From positions 239,152,750-239,216,749 of the forward strand of contig CATIUR010000001.1 in the NCBI GenBank assembly GCA_949592205.1: a stretch of 64,000 bases of DNA, given 5' to 3'. Below the pieces are notes generated by a model that did no database searches, had not been told where the DNA came from, and saw nothing but the letters and a program-made list of their open reading frames with translations. How positions within the stretch are numbered: the first letter of the stretch is position 1; the number at the start of each line of letters is the position of its first letter. Shown piece after piece: positions 23,680 through 37,121 of the stretch. Origin of the DNA: Helichrysum umbraculigerum. Its lineage: Eukaryota > Streptophyta > Magnoliopsida > Asterales > Asteraceae. Both the position numbers and the translations under genes were made by a program.

Positions 23680-23680
<1 letters not shown>
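22986..23680. other. Intergenic, no gene seen
   Basis: Very AT-rich. A phrase containing GGTAAATTAGTCTTTTAGTCACATAATAA occurs in pieces twice (about 23172-23200 and 23266-23295), marking a small local duplication of about 95 bp. Nothing coding. Confidence 0.55.

Positions 23681-23720
<40 letters not shown>
23681..23720. repeat. (ATT)n microsatellite at left end of giant MULE
   Basis: About 13 uninterrupted ATT units directly abut the left terminal inverted repeat. A similar run lies directly outside the right terminal repeat at 45792-45840. Confidence 0.95.
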
Positions 23721-23721
<1 letters not shown>

Positions 23722-23870
23722 GAAAAGGATCAGAAGCGCAGGGAAGGGTAGAGGAGCAGGTAAGGCAGTATTTGAGCCAATAGGAGCTGCACACGTGTTT
23801 ATTTCCTGTCCCGTACAGTACCATACTAGGGACTATTTGTGTACTTTTTCCAAACTTTTGGATCTGACCG
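23721..23870 (+). repeat. Left terminal inverted repeat of giant MULE
   Basis: Read plus: GGATCAGAAGCGCAGGGAAG, then AGGAGCAGGTAAGGCAG, later AGGGACTATTTGTGTAC and GATCTGACCGC. The complement of 45640-45791 gives, in the same order, GGTTCAGAGGGGATGGGGG, AGGAGCAGCAAAGGCAG, AGGGACCAAATGTGTAA and ATTCGGTCAGAACGG. Imperfect but collinear over about 150 bp. Confidence 0.7.
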
Positions 23871-24091
23871 CAAAGTCTTCAACAAATTACGATTTAATCA
23901 CAAAATCCCGAATTAAGGAAAGAAATCCGATTTACAATCTTAGATTGATACGATTGTTTAGCTAAATACTCGACTAAACCCTCGGATTATCACGATTCTT
24001 TCTCAAATTCGCTTATATATACAGTTATATACGGTCATATACGTACGATTTCTGCATATCTGAGTAACGAAAATCATCAAATCCGTGCACA

Positions 24092-27000
24092 ATGTCGCAA
24101 GTAAATACACCTTCATCTGTTGTCGATCGCGTATATGAAACTCCTTCAGTTGATGTTGCATTGGAAGAACACACACCTATCGTCGAAGATATTAACAAAA
24201 GTAAGGATTATATGTAGTCGCATATATATGTTTATATATGCGTGTTTTTCGTTTGTGTGTATCTATATGTATATACGCGTGTGTTTTGATATATGTGTTT
24301 GTGTTTGTTTCGTTATTATGCATACATCCACATGATTTTGTATATGTGTCATTGTATGAATTGAAATAGTTTAATACTTTTTTGGTCGATTCATATGCAT
24401 ACATACATCCGTATGATTGTATGTAGTTTGCTGTAATTTAGTTTTTTTATCAGATCTGATTTTGATTATAAGTTGTGGTATAATTGTGTTAAAATGCAGC
24501 ATGAGTTGTATAAAATGCAGTTTTTAGGTTTTTTTGATATTTTATGTATGTTGATTGATTCAAGATTACAAGTATGATAATGTCAACTTATCTTAAAATG
24601 CATTAGTATATATAAAAATGCAGTAGATTTTGTTAGGTTAGAATGCAGTTACATGGGACATTAGCATCATTTATGCAATCTGTAATATATTTGAGTTTTA
24701 GTATATATTTAGTTTTAAAATAACAGGATTGTTTTTTTTTGAATATGTATGTTGCAGCTGTTTCAGACAAAGCTGATAGACTATTCTATAGTCCTTGTGG
24801 GACAAGAATTTGGTATCCTGTTGTGGATGAAAAACCATTAATTGGAACAGTATATAATACGATAGAAGAAGCATTCATTTGTTATCAGAAGTATGCAAAG
24901 AAGGCAGGTTTTGTTGCTAAGAAAAGTTCATCTTGGAGGCCAAGCAAGTTGGTAAATCCTAAAAACAAGTTGTTCAGATGTAATAAAGAAGGGTCAAAGT
25001 ATGTGAAAAAAGCAAAGCCAGATCCTGGTGCACAAGCTGTCGGTATTTCAGAACAATCTATCGTGAAAAAGAAACCACGTCCAAGGAAAACAAGTACTTT
25101 TAGGGTTGGTTGCAATGCAAGATTTTCACTAAGTAAGATTTCATATGGTAAATACAAACTGGTTAAATTTATTGAGGGTCACAACCATCAGCTTCTTGAA
25201 AAAGATGAAATGAAGTTTGCGAAGAGAACAAGCAGTTTAGGATACATGAAAGAACAGTTGTTGTTTCAAGTGTCTACCCTTAATATTGGTCCGGTGAAGG
25301 GATTTAGACTTCTGAAAGAACTTTATGGTGGTTTCGAAGAAATGGGAGTAACTAAAACTGATTGCAAGAATTTTAGAAGGGATGTAAACGTTTTTGTTGG
25401 AACGGAAGATGCACAAATGGCTGTTGAGAAACTTCTTGGAAGAATGCAATTTATAAAAGATTTCTATGTTGACTATTTTCTAGATGACAAGGGGAAATTG
25501 GCTGGAGTCTTCTGGGCAGATCCAGAAGCTCATCGAAATTACAAAATATATGGAGATGTTGTATCTTTTGACTCTACATTCAAGTCTAATAGGTAAAATT
25601 CTTTTCAATTGCATTTTAAATTCTATTGCATTTTATTTTATTTTACTGCATTTTATTTCATTCTACTGCATTTTACTACTTCTTATAACATTTTACATCA
25701 TTCAGCATATTTTACTTCATTCCACTTCATTTTTACATAAAAACTGCATTTTATTCATTTTACTGCATTTTACTGTCTTTTTGTAGATTGTTACTATATT
25801 TTACTTCATTCCACTTCATTTTTACATAAAAACTGCATTTTACTGACATATAAGTTGTCTTCATTTTAAAAGTTTTATTTTTGATAATGTATTTTTAATA
25901 CTTTCCAAGTTAATGCGGTGAATGCGGTAGATCAACACATAGTGATACAACATTGTTTTTGAAATTTACTTTTTTGTATGTGATATATATGTTTTTTTTA
26001 ATTCTTTAATTACAGGTATGGAATGTTATTTGTTCCCTTTACTGGCATAGATAATCATAACCGTTGTGTTACGTTTGGTTCGGGACTCCTGACTAGAGAA
26101 ACTGAGGTATACTACAAGTGGCTTCTTGAAACATTTCAAAAATGTTTTAAAGAAGACCCGAAGGTAGTTGTAACTGATCAGGATAGTGCAATGTATGCTG
26201 CAATTAAGTGTACATTTAAGAAAACGAGACACAGATTGTGTATGTGGCATATTATGAGAAAGGTGACAACAAAGGTATGTTGTGTTGTTGTTTTTTAGTT
26301 TAACATATGTTGATTTAAGATTCATATGTGTATATATGTGATACTAATTCATTTTTTTTTTTGTAGGTTGGTCCTGTGTTGTGTTCAAACACAGATTTCA
26401 AAGAGTTATTATGTGGAATTGTTTGGACAGATAAGATCACACCCGAACGTTTTGAAAGAAGATGGAATTTGATAATTGAAAAGTTTAAATTGCAGGATAA
26501 TGAATGGCTGCAGGAGATTTATGATATTAGAAGAAGATGGATACCAGCTTATTTGTTAGATGAACCTTTAGCTGGATTGATGCGTACCTCTTCTAGATCA
26601 GAGAGTGAAAATCATTTTTTTAAAAAGTTTACTAGTAGAAACTTGATGTTGGTTGAATTTCATACCCACTATGATACTGCCATGGAACACCAGAGGTATG
26701 TTCAGCAACTAAATGACTACAACACAAAGTATACCATTCCTGAATTTAAAACTGATCATCCACTTGAGAGGCAAGCTGCTATGATGTATACACGATCAGT
26801 TTTTTATGATGTTCAAGAAGATTTTGTAGCCAGCTACAATGATTGTCAGGGAGTGAGTGAAGAAAAGTTTGAAAATACAGTGATCAGAAACATCAAAGAT
26901 CAAGAAACTGGAAGGATATATAAGGTATGGTTTACTTAAAATGCAGTTTACTTAAAATGAAGCAAAAAACATATTATAAAATGCAGTAGTTTTTGGTCTT

Positions 27001-27675
27001 AAAATGCAATTAATCTAGTTGACATTTGTTTATTTGTTTTCATTTTTGAAGGTTGTTTACAAACCTTTAGAGATTATAGCTGAATGTACCTGCAAGAAGT
27101 TTGAGTTATATGGCTTATTGTGTCGACACATTTTTTATGTGTTCCGTCTTGAGAACCTGCAAGCATTCCCCAAAAAATATGTTCTTTTTCGATGGTCTGT
27201 TGAGGCGATACCCGATAAGGAGGGAGATTTTGAACAACCTCAAGCACCAAAAACAACTCTAGATGGAATAAGAGAGATGCAACAGATTGTGGAGGAAACT
27301 GCAAACAGGTTGGTGCATAATCCAGATAAGTTTGCCAAATACAGAGAACAATTGCTTGAAATTTTTGAGGAAACTAGAGCTGAATTCCCGACAGCAACAC
27401 CAATGGACAAGTCTCAAGCTATTTGTTCGTTTTTGGGTGTTAAAAAACCTGAAAACCACAACATTAAGAACCCTGATGACATTAGAACTAAAGGACGCCC
27501 AAGTGGAAAATCAAAAGCTAATGTTGCGATGGATAAAGTCAAGAAGATGAAAAATCAATGTCAAAAGTGCAAGCAATATGGACATAATAGCAGGGGTTGT
27601 ACAAGAATTCTTGAAGAAACAACTCCTGAAAGTACAACAGTAGGAGATGTGGGAAATAATGTCACTGAGTCTTAG
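24092..27675 (+). CDS. FAR1/FRS-type MULE transposase, intact, 5 exons
   Basis: Exons 24092-24200, 24758-25592, 26016-26274, 26367-26924 and 27052-27675 have GT-AG borders and join in frame to 794 codons. Domains in order: FAR1-type zinc-binding DNA-binding domain (about residues 65-183; Cys111, Cys155, His178, His180, with GHNHQL); MULE transposase core with Asp308 (SFDSTF), Asp369 (VVTDQDSAM) and a Glu near 480-482 (SRSESEN); SWIM zinc finger C599-x-C601-x9-C611-x-H613; C-terminal CCHC zinc knuckle C757-x2-C760-x4-H765-x4-C770. This is the layout of FAR1-RELATED SEQUENCE proteins and their parent MULE transposases. It should bind the element ends and catalyse cut-and-paste excision and insertion in the nucleus. 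No lesion was seen, so activity is plausible. The start codon is the first ATG of a short exon just inside the left terminal repeat. Introns are rich in AAAATGCAGT/ACTGCATTTT. A domesticated host FRS gene is less likely given the flanking cargo and terminal repeats. Confidence 0.92.
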
Positions 27676-28555
27676 TTGAGGGTTTTGAAGATTTTAAAAT
27701 TTTAGATCAGTCATTGATTTTTTATGGTTGTTTTACTGCATTTTATTTTTTGAGTCACTGCATTTTAGTCTTTTTTATACGAATGATTGAACTTTATCTT
27801 TTTGTGTTACCGCATTTTATACTTTTGAGACGTTTGCTATCATTAATACTTTGACATACATTTTTTTTTAAAGTAAAATGTAGTGTTTTTTATATTTGTT
27901 TTGATGTTACATAATTTTTGATATTGTGTTTTTTTTACACAAATTTACTGCATTTTAAGAAAAAATTCGAAGGTTTAAAATGCAGTGCCGGTAAAGTGCA
28001 TTGAAAATAATAAGTGTAAAATGCATTGATTATGAGTGAATTTTTTATCTTAAAATGCAGTAAACAAATTATATCCACGAAACTTATATTAAAAAGAAGC
28101 AAACGTCATAAAATAAGTTGTTTTACAATAACCACGTCATAAAATAACCACGAAACTTATCTTAGTTGAGGTTTTGAAGATTTTAAATTTTAGATGAGTC
28201 ATTGATTTTTTTATGGTTGTTTTACTGCATTTTATTTTTTGAGTCACTGCATTTTTAGTCTTTTTTATACGAATGATTGAACTTTATATTTTTGTGATAC
28301 CGCATTTTATACTTTTGAGACGTTTACTATCATTAATACTTTGACATACATTTTTTTAAAAAAAAGTAAAATGTAGTGTTTTTTTAACTTTGTTTTCATG
28401 TTACATAATTTTTGATAAAAAACACAAATTTACTGCATTTTAAGAAGAAATTCGAAGGTTTAAAATGCAGTGCCGGTAAAATGCAGTAAAAATATTAAGT
28501 GTAAAATGCATTGATTATGAGTGATTTTTTTCTCTTAAAATGCAGTGAATTTGGC
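27672..28555. repeat. Tandem duplication downstream of the transposase gene
   Basis: About 385-400 bp starting CTTAGTTGAGG at 27672 recurs starting at 28161, spacing about 489 bp. The second copy has small indels. Each copy carries five to seven AAAATGCAGT-type motifs, so the duplication multiplied the motif. Confidence 0.85.
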
Positions 28556-28899
28556 CCGTTGCTCCTACTCGGAACTTTTTTTGCTGTTTTAATTATTGTT
28601 TGTAAGCAAAAATCATTATAAATAAAACAATGATTACGTATATCACATTCACTTTTATAACCATCAGGTATACTAGAAAATACTTCAAATTAACATAGAT
28701 TACCACATAATACTACAAATTACAAGTCTTTAACATTCTATGTTTTAGAGTTAACTACGACATATTAAAAATATTCAAATTAAAGTATTTAGACTGAAAT
28801 AAGTTGTTTTACAATAACCACGAAATTTTTGAGATAAACAGGAACAAACACAATATATGCAATTATAACCTTTTTTCCACAAGAGATGTGTTCTTTTTT

Positions 28900-31800
28900 T
28901 CAAGCACTCAACGCATTTGTGATACGTTTCTTGATTTTAGCTTTTGCAGCTTTTTGGTGCTTTAACCTCAGATTATTGTCCAATCTGTCACATTCTTTCA
29001 CCTTATCACGAGTGTGGTCTGCAATATCGTTGAAATCAGATAGCAGAATCTTCGCTAGATATTTTCTCCTCAGATCATTCAACTGTGATTGCTGGCCATC
29101 ATCTTTAGTATTCAACTGGGTATCAAAATCAGATAGCCCATTCCCCTTGTAGCATTCCATGTGACGCATCACAAATATACCACAATCCACAACGTTTTTC
29201 TCAGTTGCCCAACCTATGTTTAGTATCTGTATTTCCTTGGTCATTAACTCAAATGCATATGGCAGTTTTTCTTTTACTGCTAAGTACTTACAAAACTTTG
29301 ACCTCTGCATTAATGACATAAAATTCAGTGAGGCTGCAGTGAAAACTTAGTGATGCTGTTGGAGTTTATATAAAATGCAGTAAGGATGTACTGAATAAAA
29401 GAGAGTTTATAGTAAATATGAAGATGCATCATTAAGCACGAAAAATGAAAGAGTGTATTATAAAACGAACTTACCAACAAGTTGGGAAGGTTACCGTAGC
29501 GTTTGAAAACAGTTTTTTGATTATCAACTTCCTCATCAGTCATCTTAATGTTATCAATGATATCTATCCTAAGATCTTTTAGATTAAAGCAAACCAGGTA
29601 GTAATGGTTTTTGGTTGATCTTTTGGTTTCTGAAATCTTCAAAATTGGGAAGAACACCTAGAGAAATATCATATATGAAATACTTTCAGAGAAAAAGAAG
29701 TTACACAAAATATAAACTGAAACAAATGGTTTTCATATTTAAAAAATTATAACACGTACCAGGTTAACCTTTTTGTAATTTCCATGCGGTGTTTGCAGCA
29801 CACTTAGCGTACAGTTCTCATTAAATGTTTCGTCTGTAACAGTTTGGTCTCTATTTAGACTTATAGCATCGTACGTCTGAAAAAATTAAAAGAAATTAAA
29901 AATTAAGGAGCAGTTTTCAGAAGTTACAGAAAATATTAAAATTAAAAAGATTATATACCAGTGCTTGTGTATTACAAAACACACGTCGGAAATTTTTGAA
30001 AACGTTGCGTCTGTTTTCCTCGTAGTTAAGAATCTGGGCCCAAACATCAATAAGCATGAGTTTGAAAGAAAACGGAACTGCATAAATGAATTTCATAAGA
30101 TAGTTAATAAATTTTATGAACCTTGTAGTTAAATAATTAAAATCAGTATATGTTATTTTACCTCGCTGGGTGAGATGCACTAAAAATGAATCGTGCAACT
30201 CTTTCTTCATCTGTTGTTCTCTTAGAAGTCAAACATATCTCCCTTTCAGCAAAAGGTGAGCACAGAAATCCAGATACCTTCACGAACCTTTTTTCATTAT
30301 CAATTAGGACTTCCGTTTCATCCTCCTTGTTTGGTTCAACACAACCACGTTTTCGGGTTCCAGCCTGTTTTCCCTTCCTCTGTTTAGCAACTACTTGTTG
30401 ATTTTCATTGAAACTTCCTGCAGGGAACTCCATTTGCAATGGCTGAGCATCCACAATTGTCATGATGTCTGGAATCTGTTTTGAACATTTGGGAGTGTAA
30501 GATTCAGCCAATTCTTTTAGCTTTTGATTCAAACTTTGTTTTTTTGTGGTTACCAGTGAAGCAGTATGAGTAACTGATGCGATTGGTGTATGATAGCCAT
30601 CGTTAACCAAGGTTTCTGATTTTCTCTTTTTAGTTTTCTCCACAAATGATCCCGATTCATCTTTCTTCTCCATAGATAACTTATTTCCCTTATTTTTCTT
30701 ATTCTGCTTCTCAGATTCTTCCTGTCTTTCACTCACCACAGTTAGTTCTTTGTTACCAACTACTGGAACAATAGCTAGACAAGGAACCTTTGGGTCTTCT
30801 GCCATTCCAGACTGTGTTCTCTTTGATTGATCAGCTTGTTGCTTTACTGTTGCCAAAGTTGCAGCTGCTTCATGTTCCTTTTGTAGCAAGTCATCATCAA
30901 GGTGTGTTGTTTTTACAACAGGTTTATTAACAACTCCAGCAGAATCGGGTACTTCGGTTGGTTTTTCTTCATCTGCTTGTAAAAACGCAGAAGTATTCAA
31001 TAAACTGACTACGAAATTGTCCATATTAGGCGCATTGTAACTATCTTCAATATCACCACCGGTGTCATCATCCATTTGTGAAGCATCAACCAGATCTTGC
31101 AACTGCAATTATAATGCAAAAAAAGTATTTAAAATACAGAAAATATTAATCCATGCAAAAAAGAGTATCAGAGGAGCAGAGCTCTCTAGAGGAGCATGGA
31201 GGGCAGGAATAAAATGCAGTAAATTATGCTTAAAATGCAGTAATTTGTGCTTTAAAATGCAGTAAAATATGCTTAAAATGCAGTAAATTTTTACTTAAAA
31301 TGAAGTGGATCAAAAAATAAATTGTAGGAGTACTAACCTTGTAGACATCATTTACCATACCAGGTTCATTGTAACTATCTTCAATATTACCTCCAGTATC
31401 ACCATCCATTGATGAGGCATTTACCAGGTTTTGCAGCTGCAATTAAAAATGGATAAATGGTATGTAAGATGCAGGAAATATTAATTTAGATTTATTACAT
31501 TTAAATATTTTTAATTTTTTGTGTAAGATACAGTGAATTTAAAATAAATACAGAAGTACTAACCTTGTAGACATCATTGTCATGATTCTGAGATATATGC
31601 AACGTTTCTTCAAAATTAGTATTCACATCAGCAAAAATATCTTCTTCATCTTGCAAATGATATTCGTTGAAGATTGATTTAGCATTGTTAGTATCTTTAG
31701 AAACATTCTTTGGAGATTGCTCACACTTTTCATTTTGTTGAATTGTATCACTTGCAATTTCCTTAACCGACACATTTGATTCTTTTTTACTATCTTCCTC

Positions 31801-33931
31801 TGTTGAATAGTCAACGATTCGAACAGGATTGACTTGTTTACCTATGTTTCTTGTAGTACCAACATTTTCAATTGTATTCTCATTTACTTCAACTATTGGT
31901 CCCAGATCAGTATCAACATTTGTTTTGTTGTTTCCATCAACAACATCAGCAGAGGTACCAACATGACCAGCATTAACCAATGTATTATATCCATCAACTT
32001 CACCAACATCTCTGAAATTTCTATAGAGATCAACCCTAATACTCTGTAACTTGTGCAACTCTTGGTCACTGGGATGGTTAGCTATTAAAGCATTTAAACT
32101 TTCATCAACAAGTTTTTTCAGATTTTCAATTCCCTTTAGGTTTTCTTTGATTCTCCTTTTATCATCCTGTGAATAAATAAATGAATTCAATTAATTTGTT
32201 AAATCGTATAATAACATTTTAAATCATTACAATGTTTTTAGCAGACTCATTATGTGATTAGATAAGGTATTCGGTTACCTTCAGATATGTATCTCCAATT
32301 ACAAATTCATCTCCTTCAGCTTCTGTATGCATAGTCTCATTTTTATTAGTGGATGTTTGATTTATACAATTTGAAAAATACTTTACACAACAAGTTTTTT
32401 GATGTAGTCTCAAATATTACCTTTTGCAGTAACAGTTTTCCTCTTCTTAGAAGGCGTCTTCTGTTGGATTACATCCTCCAATCCATCAACAACTCTTACA
32501 TGATCAAGCCCAAAACCTCCTTCTTTTATCTCTCTATTTTGGCGTTCCTTAAGTTTCTCAGAATTCCAACTACTCAAATATGGCTTCAATGTGTTGGCTT
32601 CATCATCTTTCAAGAGTGTAGAGTTGACATATATAAGCTTTAAACAAAAGTAAAAGAAAACATCAAGATATTATGTTTGTTTAACATAATTATATAAAAA
32701 CAAAGGTAAGTAACAAACAGATTACTTACCACCATTGCAAGCAGCGGGCCATTGAAATGATCTTTGATTTTAAACTTTTTCCGGCACGTAATCATTGATT
32801 CCAACATATATCCACACCAATCCAAACCTTTGATATCCTCATCTTTTTCTGGTATGCACTGTATTATTGTCTGGTTTACACATCCAGCCTTGGTGCACTC
32901 AATCAAAATACTTGTAGCCATAACAAGGAAGTTCAACCTAAACAACCTATCAGCTTCCTTTTTTAAACCCATAATCCCTTCAAGAGGTTTAATTGGGTAA
33001 GCTTTAATCGGTTTTTCACAGTACTGTTTCCGGAAAGTTTGAACAACTGGATCATTACCAGACGATCTTTCTTTCGTTTTTATCTTCTTGCCTCCCATTG
33101 GCAATCCAAGTGTATCATGAATGAGTTCTTTAGTTACCTTAATTGACCTACCATTTGGTAACTTAAACTTACAGTTCTCAGGGTCAAATATATCTACAAC
33201 GAAACCACCAAGTGCAACAGGGACAAAATCAAAGTCATATGCACCGTCAAGCAAGCTACCGAACCCCATGTCCCTTATTGCTTGTTGTTGATTTGGATTT
33301 GTTGCAATGATCACATCATTTAGCCATTTCGGTGAATGCCTGGCTTCAATTACTATATGATTTGGTACTGCTACATCTTTTTTTATCCTTTTCCCTGTAA
33401 ATTATAATAGTTTTTTTACTTAAATTCCATAAAATCAAAAATTAGATAGCATATATGTGTAGTTAAAAATATATATCAGTTTTAAAACATGATCATCACG
33501 ATGGAACAATATGAATAAAATGCAGTTATTGTATATCATTAAATTATAACCAACTGAGGAACGTTATAACACTATGTGTAACATTTTCTAACATTATAAA
33601 CAGTAACAAACATGAAAGAGGAATCAAACCTTTGTTTCTCTTTTTATCAACATCTTCTGGTATATTTGTTGAATCGTTGTTGATTTCGTGATCCTTTTCA
33701 ACATCTGACTCACTTCGATGTTTTCGTTTGCTTTGTCTAGTGGCTGCGGTAAATGATTTTAAAAAACACCATCTTAAATTAGAAAATTATAACACAATAT
33801 CGACGAAGTGTTGTATGTAATAAATTATGAAACAACTTACAAGTAATGATTTCTTTCGGTTTCTTCTTAGATTTTGCATTTGAAGTTTTTTTACCAGATT
33901 CTGGTGTTTTCACTAACTTCTTGTTAACCAT
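28900..33931 (-). CDS. Ulp1-type cysteine protease (C48), MULE cargo gene 1, 12 exons, 1213 aa
   Basis: Minus-strand exons: 33931-33841, 33743-33630, 33394-32730, 32637-32421, 32322-32279, 32166-31564, 31436-31338, 31102-30162, 30121-29959, 29876-29760, 29657-29475, 29304-28900. All have GT-AG borders and join in frame to 1213 residues. The N-terminal third (about 85-290, RHSPKWLNDV, MGFGSLLD, IKVTKELIHDTLGLPMGG) is a conserved plant domain that accompanies Ulp1 in MULE-borne proteins; it resembles plant-mobile-domain/DUF1985-like sequences, which I cannot separate by eye. The middle is charged and probably disordered. The C-terminus is the Ulp1 catalytic domain with DVWAQILNYEE, His1036 (NHYYLVCF), Asp1053 (IDIIDN) and Cys1120 (VVDCGIFVMRHM). 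It would cleave SUMO or another ubiquitin-like substrate; the substrate is unknown. The exon coding LQNLVNASSMDGDTGG (31436-31338) is a near copy of the start of the next exon. ATG 33931 is the first ATG in frame. Confidence 0.85.
31048..31436 (-). repeat. Duplicated exon start in MULE protease gene 1
   Basis: The 33-codon exon at 31436-31338 and the first ~30 codons of the exon at 31102 encode LQNLVNASSMDGDTGGNIED and LQDLVDASQMDDDTGGDIED respectively. Both are followed by SYN-P-M, and both are preceded by AATTGCAG. The intron between them contains four AAAATGCAGT motifs in a row. This is an exon duplication not seen in gene 2. Confidence 0.85.
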
Positions 33932-35087
33932 TCTTTTCGCTGTGGCAGATTCCACGAACAATTTAACAATAACGACTAAGGAAGAACGTAGTTGCGATAA
34001 GTTTTCTTACTTATTGTAGTTAGGGTTTTGTTTTGTAGGTAGGGAGTGAATTGAAGTGTGTGTTGTGTGTGTGTTGTATTTATATTCATTATATGTCAGG
34101 GGTAAAAAGACAGTTATGTTTGTTTTTTTACCAAAATGCCCTTTAATAAAATGCACTAATGTATTATAAAATGCAGTTGAAATTTGTTTTTTATTATGAC
34201 AAGTATTCTTAATAATTTTTTTTTTATTTTAGTAAAGTGTCAACCAAGGATAAGAGGAGAAGGTTTGAACTTGTTTTTTGAGAAGGAGAAGGATGCCAAA
34301 ATTAATGCATTTTAATAACAATTTTGAAGGTTTTAAAATGCAGTGTAGCTAAAATGCAGTAAAAATTATAGTTGTAAAATGCAGTTTTTGTTAAAATGTA
34401 GTACTTATTTTTTTGTAAGATGCAGTGAATCTAATTGACATTTTTTTTTTTTACTTTTTTTTTAAAATACAGTGAATTTTGATAAGATGCAGTTTATAAA
34501 TGTTGATAAGATGCAGTCTATTTTTTTTTTTTTTTTTTTTCAAGTGAAATGTATTTTTTGTGTTTTATACTAAAATGCAGTGTGATTTCAGTAAAATGCT
34601 GTGTGATTTCAATAAAATGCAGTTAGTATTTATCTCAAATTTCATTGTTTAAAGTTAAAATGATTGACTTATTTTCAACTGAAATGTATTTTTTGTGTTT
34701 TATACTAAAATGCATTGTGATTTCAATAAAATGCAGTGTGATTTCAATAAAATGCAGTAACTATATGTCTCAAATTTCACTGTTTTAAAGTTAAAATGAT
34801 TGACTTATTTTTATTATTTATTTTTTTATTATTAAAACTTGACATATAAACTAACAAGGATATTAACTAGCACAACATTTATATGTTTTTCCAAACCACA
34901 AAATAGACTTTTACACATAAGTATTTTCCTACAGACAAACAACCATTACCAAAAGATAAATGTAATAGTATTTGTTTCAGACGTACTTTGTCACCCACAG
35001 CAAAATAAACTACGAAACACATAAATTGTTTTGAAAACGTTCACAAACCACCAAACACATAACGCTTTTCACCAACAATCAAACTTT
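33932..35087. promoter_or_regulatory. Motif-dense spacer between the two MULE protease genes
   Basis: Lies upstream of protease gene 1 (start at 33931) and downstream of gene 2 (stop at 35088), so it should hold gene 1's promoter. It is the densest stretch of AAAATGCAGT-type words (about 15 between 34150 and 34760), with a local duplication of GTATTTTTTGTGTTTTATACTAAAATGCA at 34550 and 34685. No gene is seen in it. Confidence 0.5.
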
Positions 35088-35537
35088 TCACCCTGCAACG
35101 ATGTTCCTCTTGAGCGAACGCTTGCCGATATTCAACTTTGAGTTCTTCTTGTATATCATCCTGACTTCCTTGTCTAGCTTATCATAAGCCTTGACTTCAT
35201 CTTTGACATGTTGCAAATCATCATTGAAGGGAGATAAAAGGATCTTTGCCAAGTATTTCTTTCGCAAGTCTTCAATCTGCTTTTTCTGGGCAGTAACTTG
35301 ACTATGGAATTGGGTCTTGAATTCCTTGATGCTTGTACCTTTGTAGCTTTCCATGTGTCTCATCAAGAAAATCCCACAATCCACATAGTTTTTTTTGGTT
35401 ACCCATTCAATATCAAGAATCTTGATCTCTTTCACCATCAACTCAACAGTGTTTGTGTGCTTCTCGATATTAACAAGATATTCACAAAACATTCTTCGCT
35501 GTAGTAACCAACAAAGTACATTAAAATACTAGAAATA

Positions 35538-35539
<2 letters not shown>

Positions 35540-35576
<37 letters not shown>
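35540..35576. repeat. (AT)n microsatellite in an intron of protease gene 2
   Basis: Uninterrupted AT run of about 36 bases in the last intron. Confidence 0.95.
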
Positions 35577-35579
<3 letters not shown>

Positions 35580-37121
35580 ATTGTGCAGTTTAACAATATT
35601 TATGAGATACTTACAAGAGTGTTAGGCAAGTTCCCATATCTTGTAAATATATCAGTATTATCTTTGATGCTATCGATGATGTAAATTCCCATTACTTTCA
35701 AGTTAAAGCAAATCAGATAGTAATGGTTGATCACACTTTGATTCTTTGCTTCAAACGGCATCACTATGGGGAAGAAAACCTGAACAACCAGCATATACAT
35801 TTCATATTGATTTAGTCAAAATAAGGTTTCTTTTTTTTTTTTTTTTTTTTTAACAGAACAAAATTTTTTAAAGAATTTTAGATAAATTGAAATTTATTTC
35901 AAAATTACCACATCAGTATCACTAAAGTTGGTTTTTGAAGCTTGCTTCAGACTTGATTTCACACTCTTCTCGAATTTTGTTGAAACAACTGTTTGGTCTA
36001 GAGCTGGATTTATATCATTGTATGTCTGCATAAACAAGTACATTTGTTTGAGCAACTGTTTTGTTTTTTTACACAAGTAAAAAGTATTATGTTATAATAA
36101 TCTTTTAAAAAGTAATAAATTTACCATAGTTTCGGTATCACAGAAGACACGACCACATTGAACAGTTGACTCTCGATCAGATTCTTCATAATTGAGGATC
36201 TGTGTCCAAACATCTATTACTTCTTGCTGTACAGGAATTCCATTATACAAGCTTTCCAAAGATTGAAGATCCAGATTGCACGCAAAATTCTTGAAGTAAA
36301 CCGTCCTGTTTTTTTTTAAAAAAAAGTATACGAAATATACATAAGATGCAGTAAACTTATATAAAATGCAGTAACTAATTTATTGTTTTTGTAAGCATAT
36401 TAAAAAACTTACTTCATAGGTTGTTTTGCACTGAAGATTAATCTACACAATCTCTCTTCTTGTACTGTTATCTTCGAATTGACGCAAACCTCCTTATCAA
36501 TATACGGAGAGACAAGGTCATCAGATATATTCACAAACTCGGTCTTACCATCAACCTCGACTTCTACTGTTGTATCTGTCATAAAATTAACCTTCTTCTC
36601 AGCTTTCTCATGAAGGTTGACGTTCACTTCAACAGTTTTAGCTGGAATTGGTAGATTTGTTGGAGGTTTAAAACTTTTGCTTACTGGAAATGGATTAACA
36701 GGTTTTGGAAGATCTTTTGGAAACTCTAGTTTCAGTTTAGGCGAACCAACTGAACTAGCAGGTGCAGCTTGTGGTGAACCAACTGAACTTGGAGTTGCAA
36801 ACGGGGCAAACATTGTTGAATGAGAAGAAGTTGATTTTGATGCAGTTTCTACTTCATTGTTCTTCATCTGCAATGTATCCGATGTTGATACTTGCTTTGG
36901 GAACAAATAATCTTCGACGATCTTCTTCTCAACTCTTTTCTTTTCAGCTTCATTTTTCATATTTTCTTCGTCAATTTTCTTCTTCATATCTGATTCCTTT
37001 TGCTTCTGGATTTCATCAATCACATCCAACTTCTGAAGTCTGTTACGTATGATGTCATGATTTTTCTGTTCCTCTTGTTTCCTCTTTTCTAGATTTGCAG
37101 AAGCCAAATCTGCGGCTTGAC

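Noticed and set aside
30158..30210. Direct read-through joining exons 8 and 9 of MULE protease gene 1 (open frame 29917-30210)
   Set aside because: That frame does not continue exon 8; using donor 30161 and acceptor 30122 keeps the frame and matches the exon structure of the paralogue.
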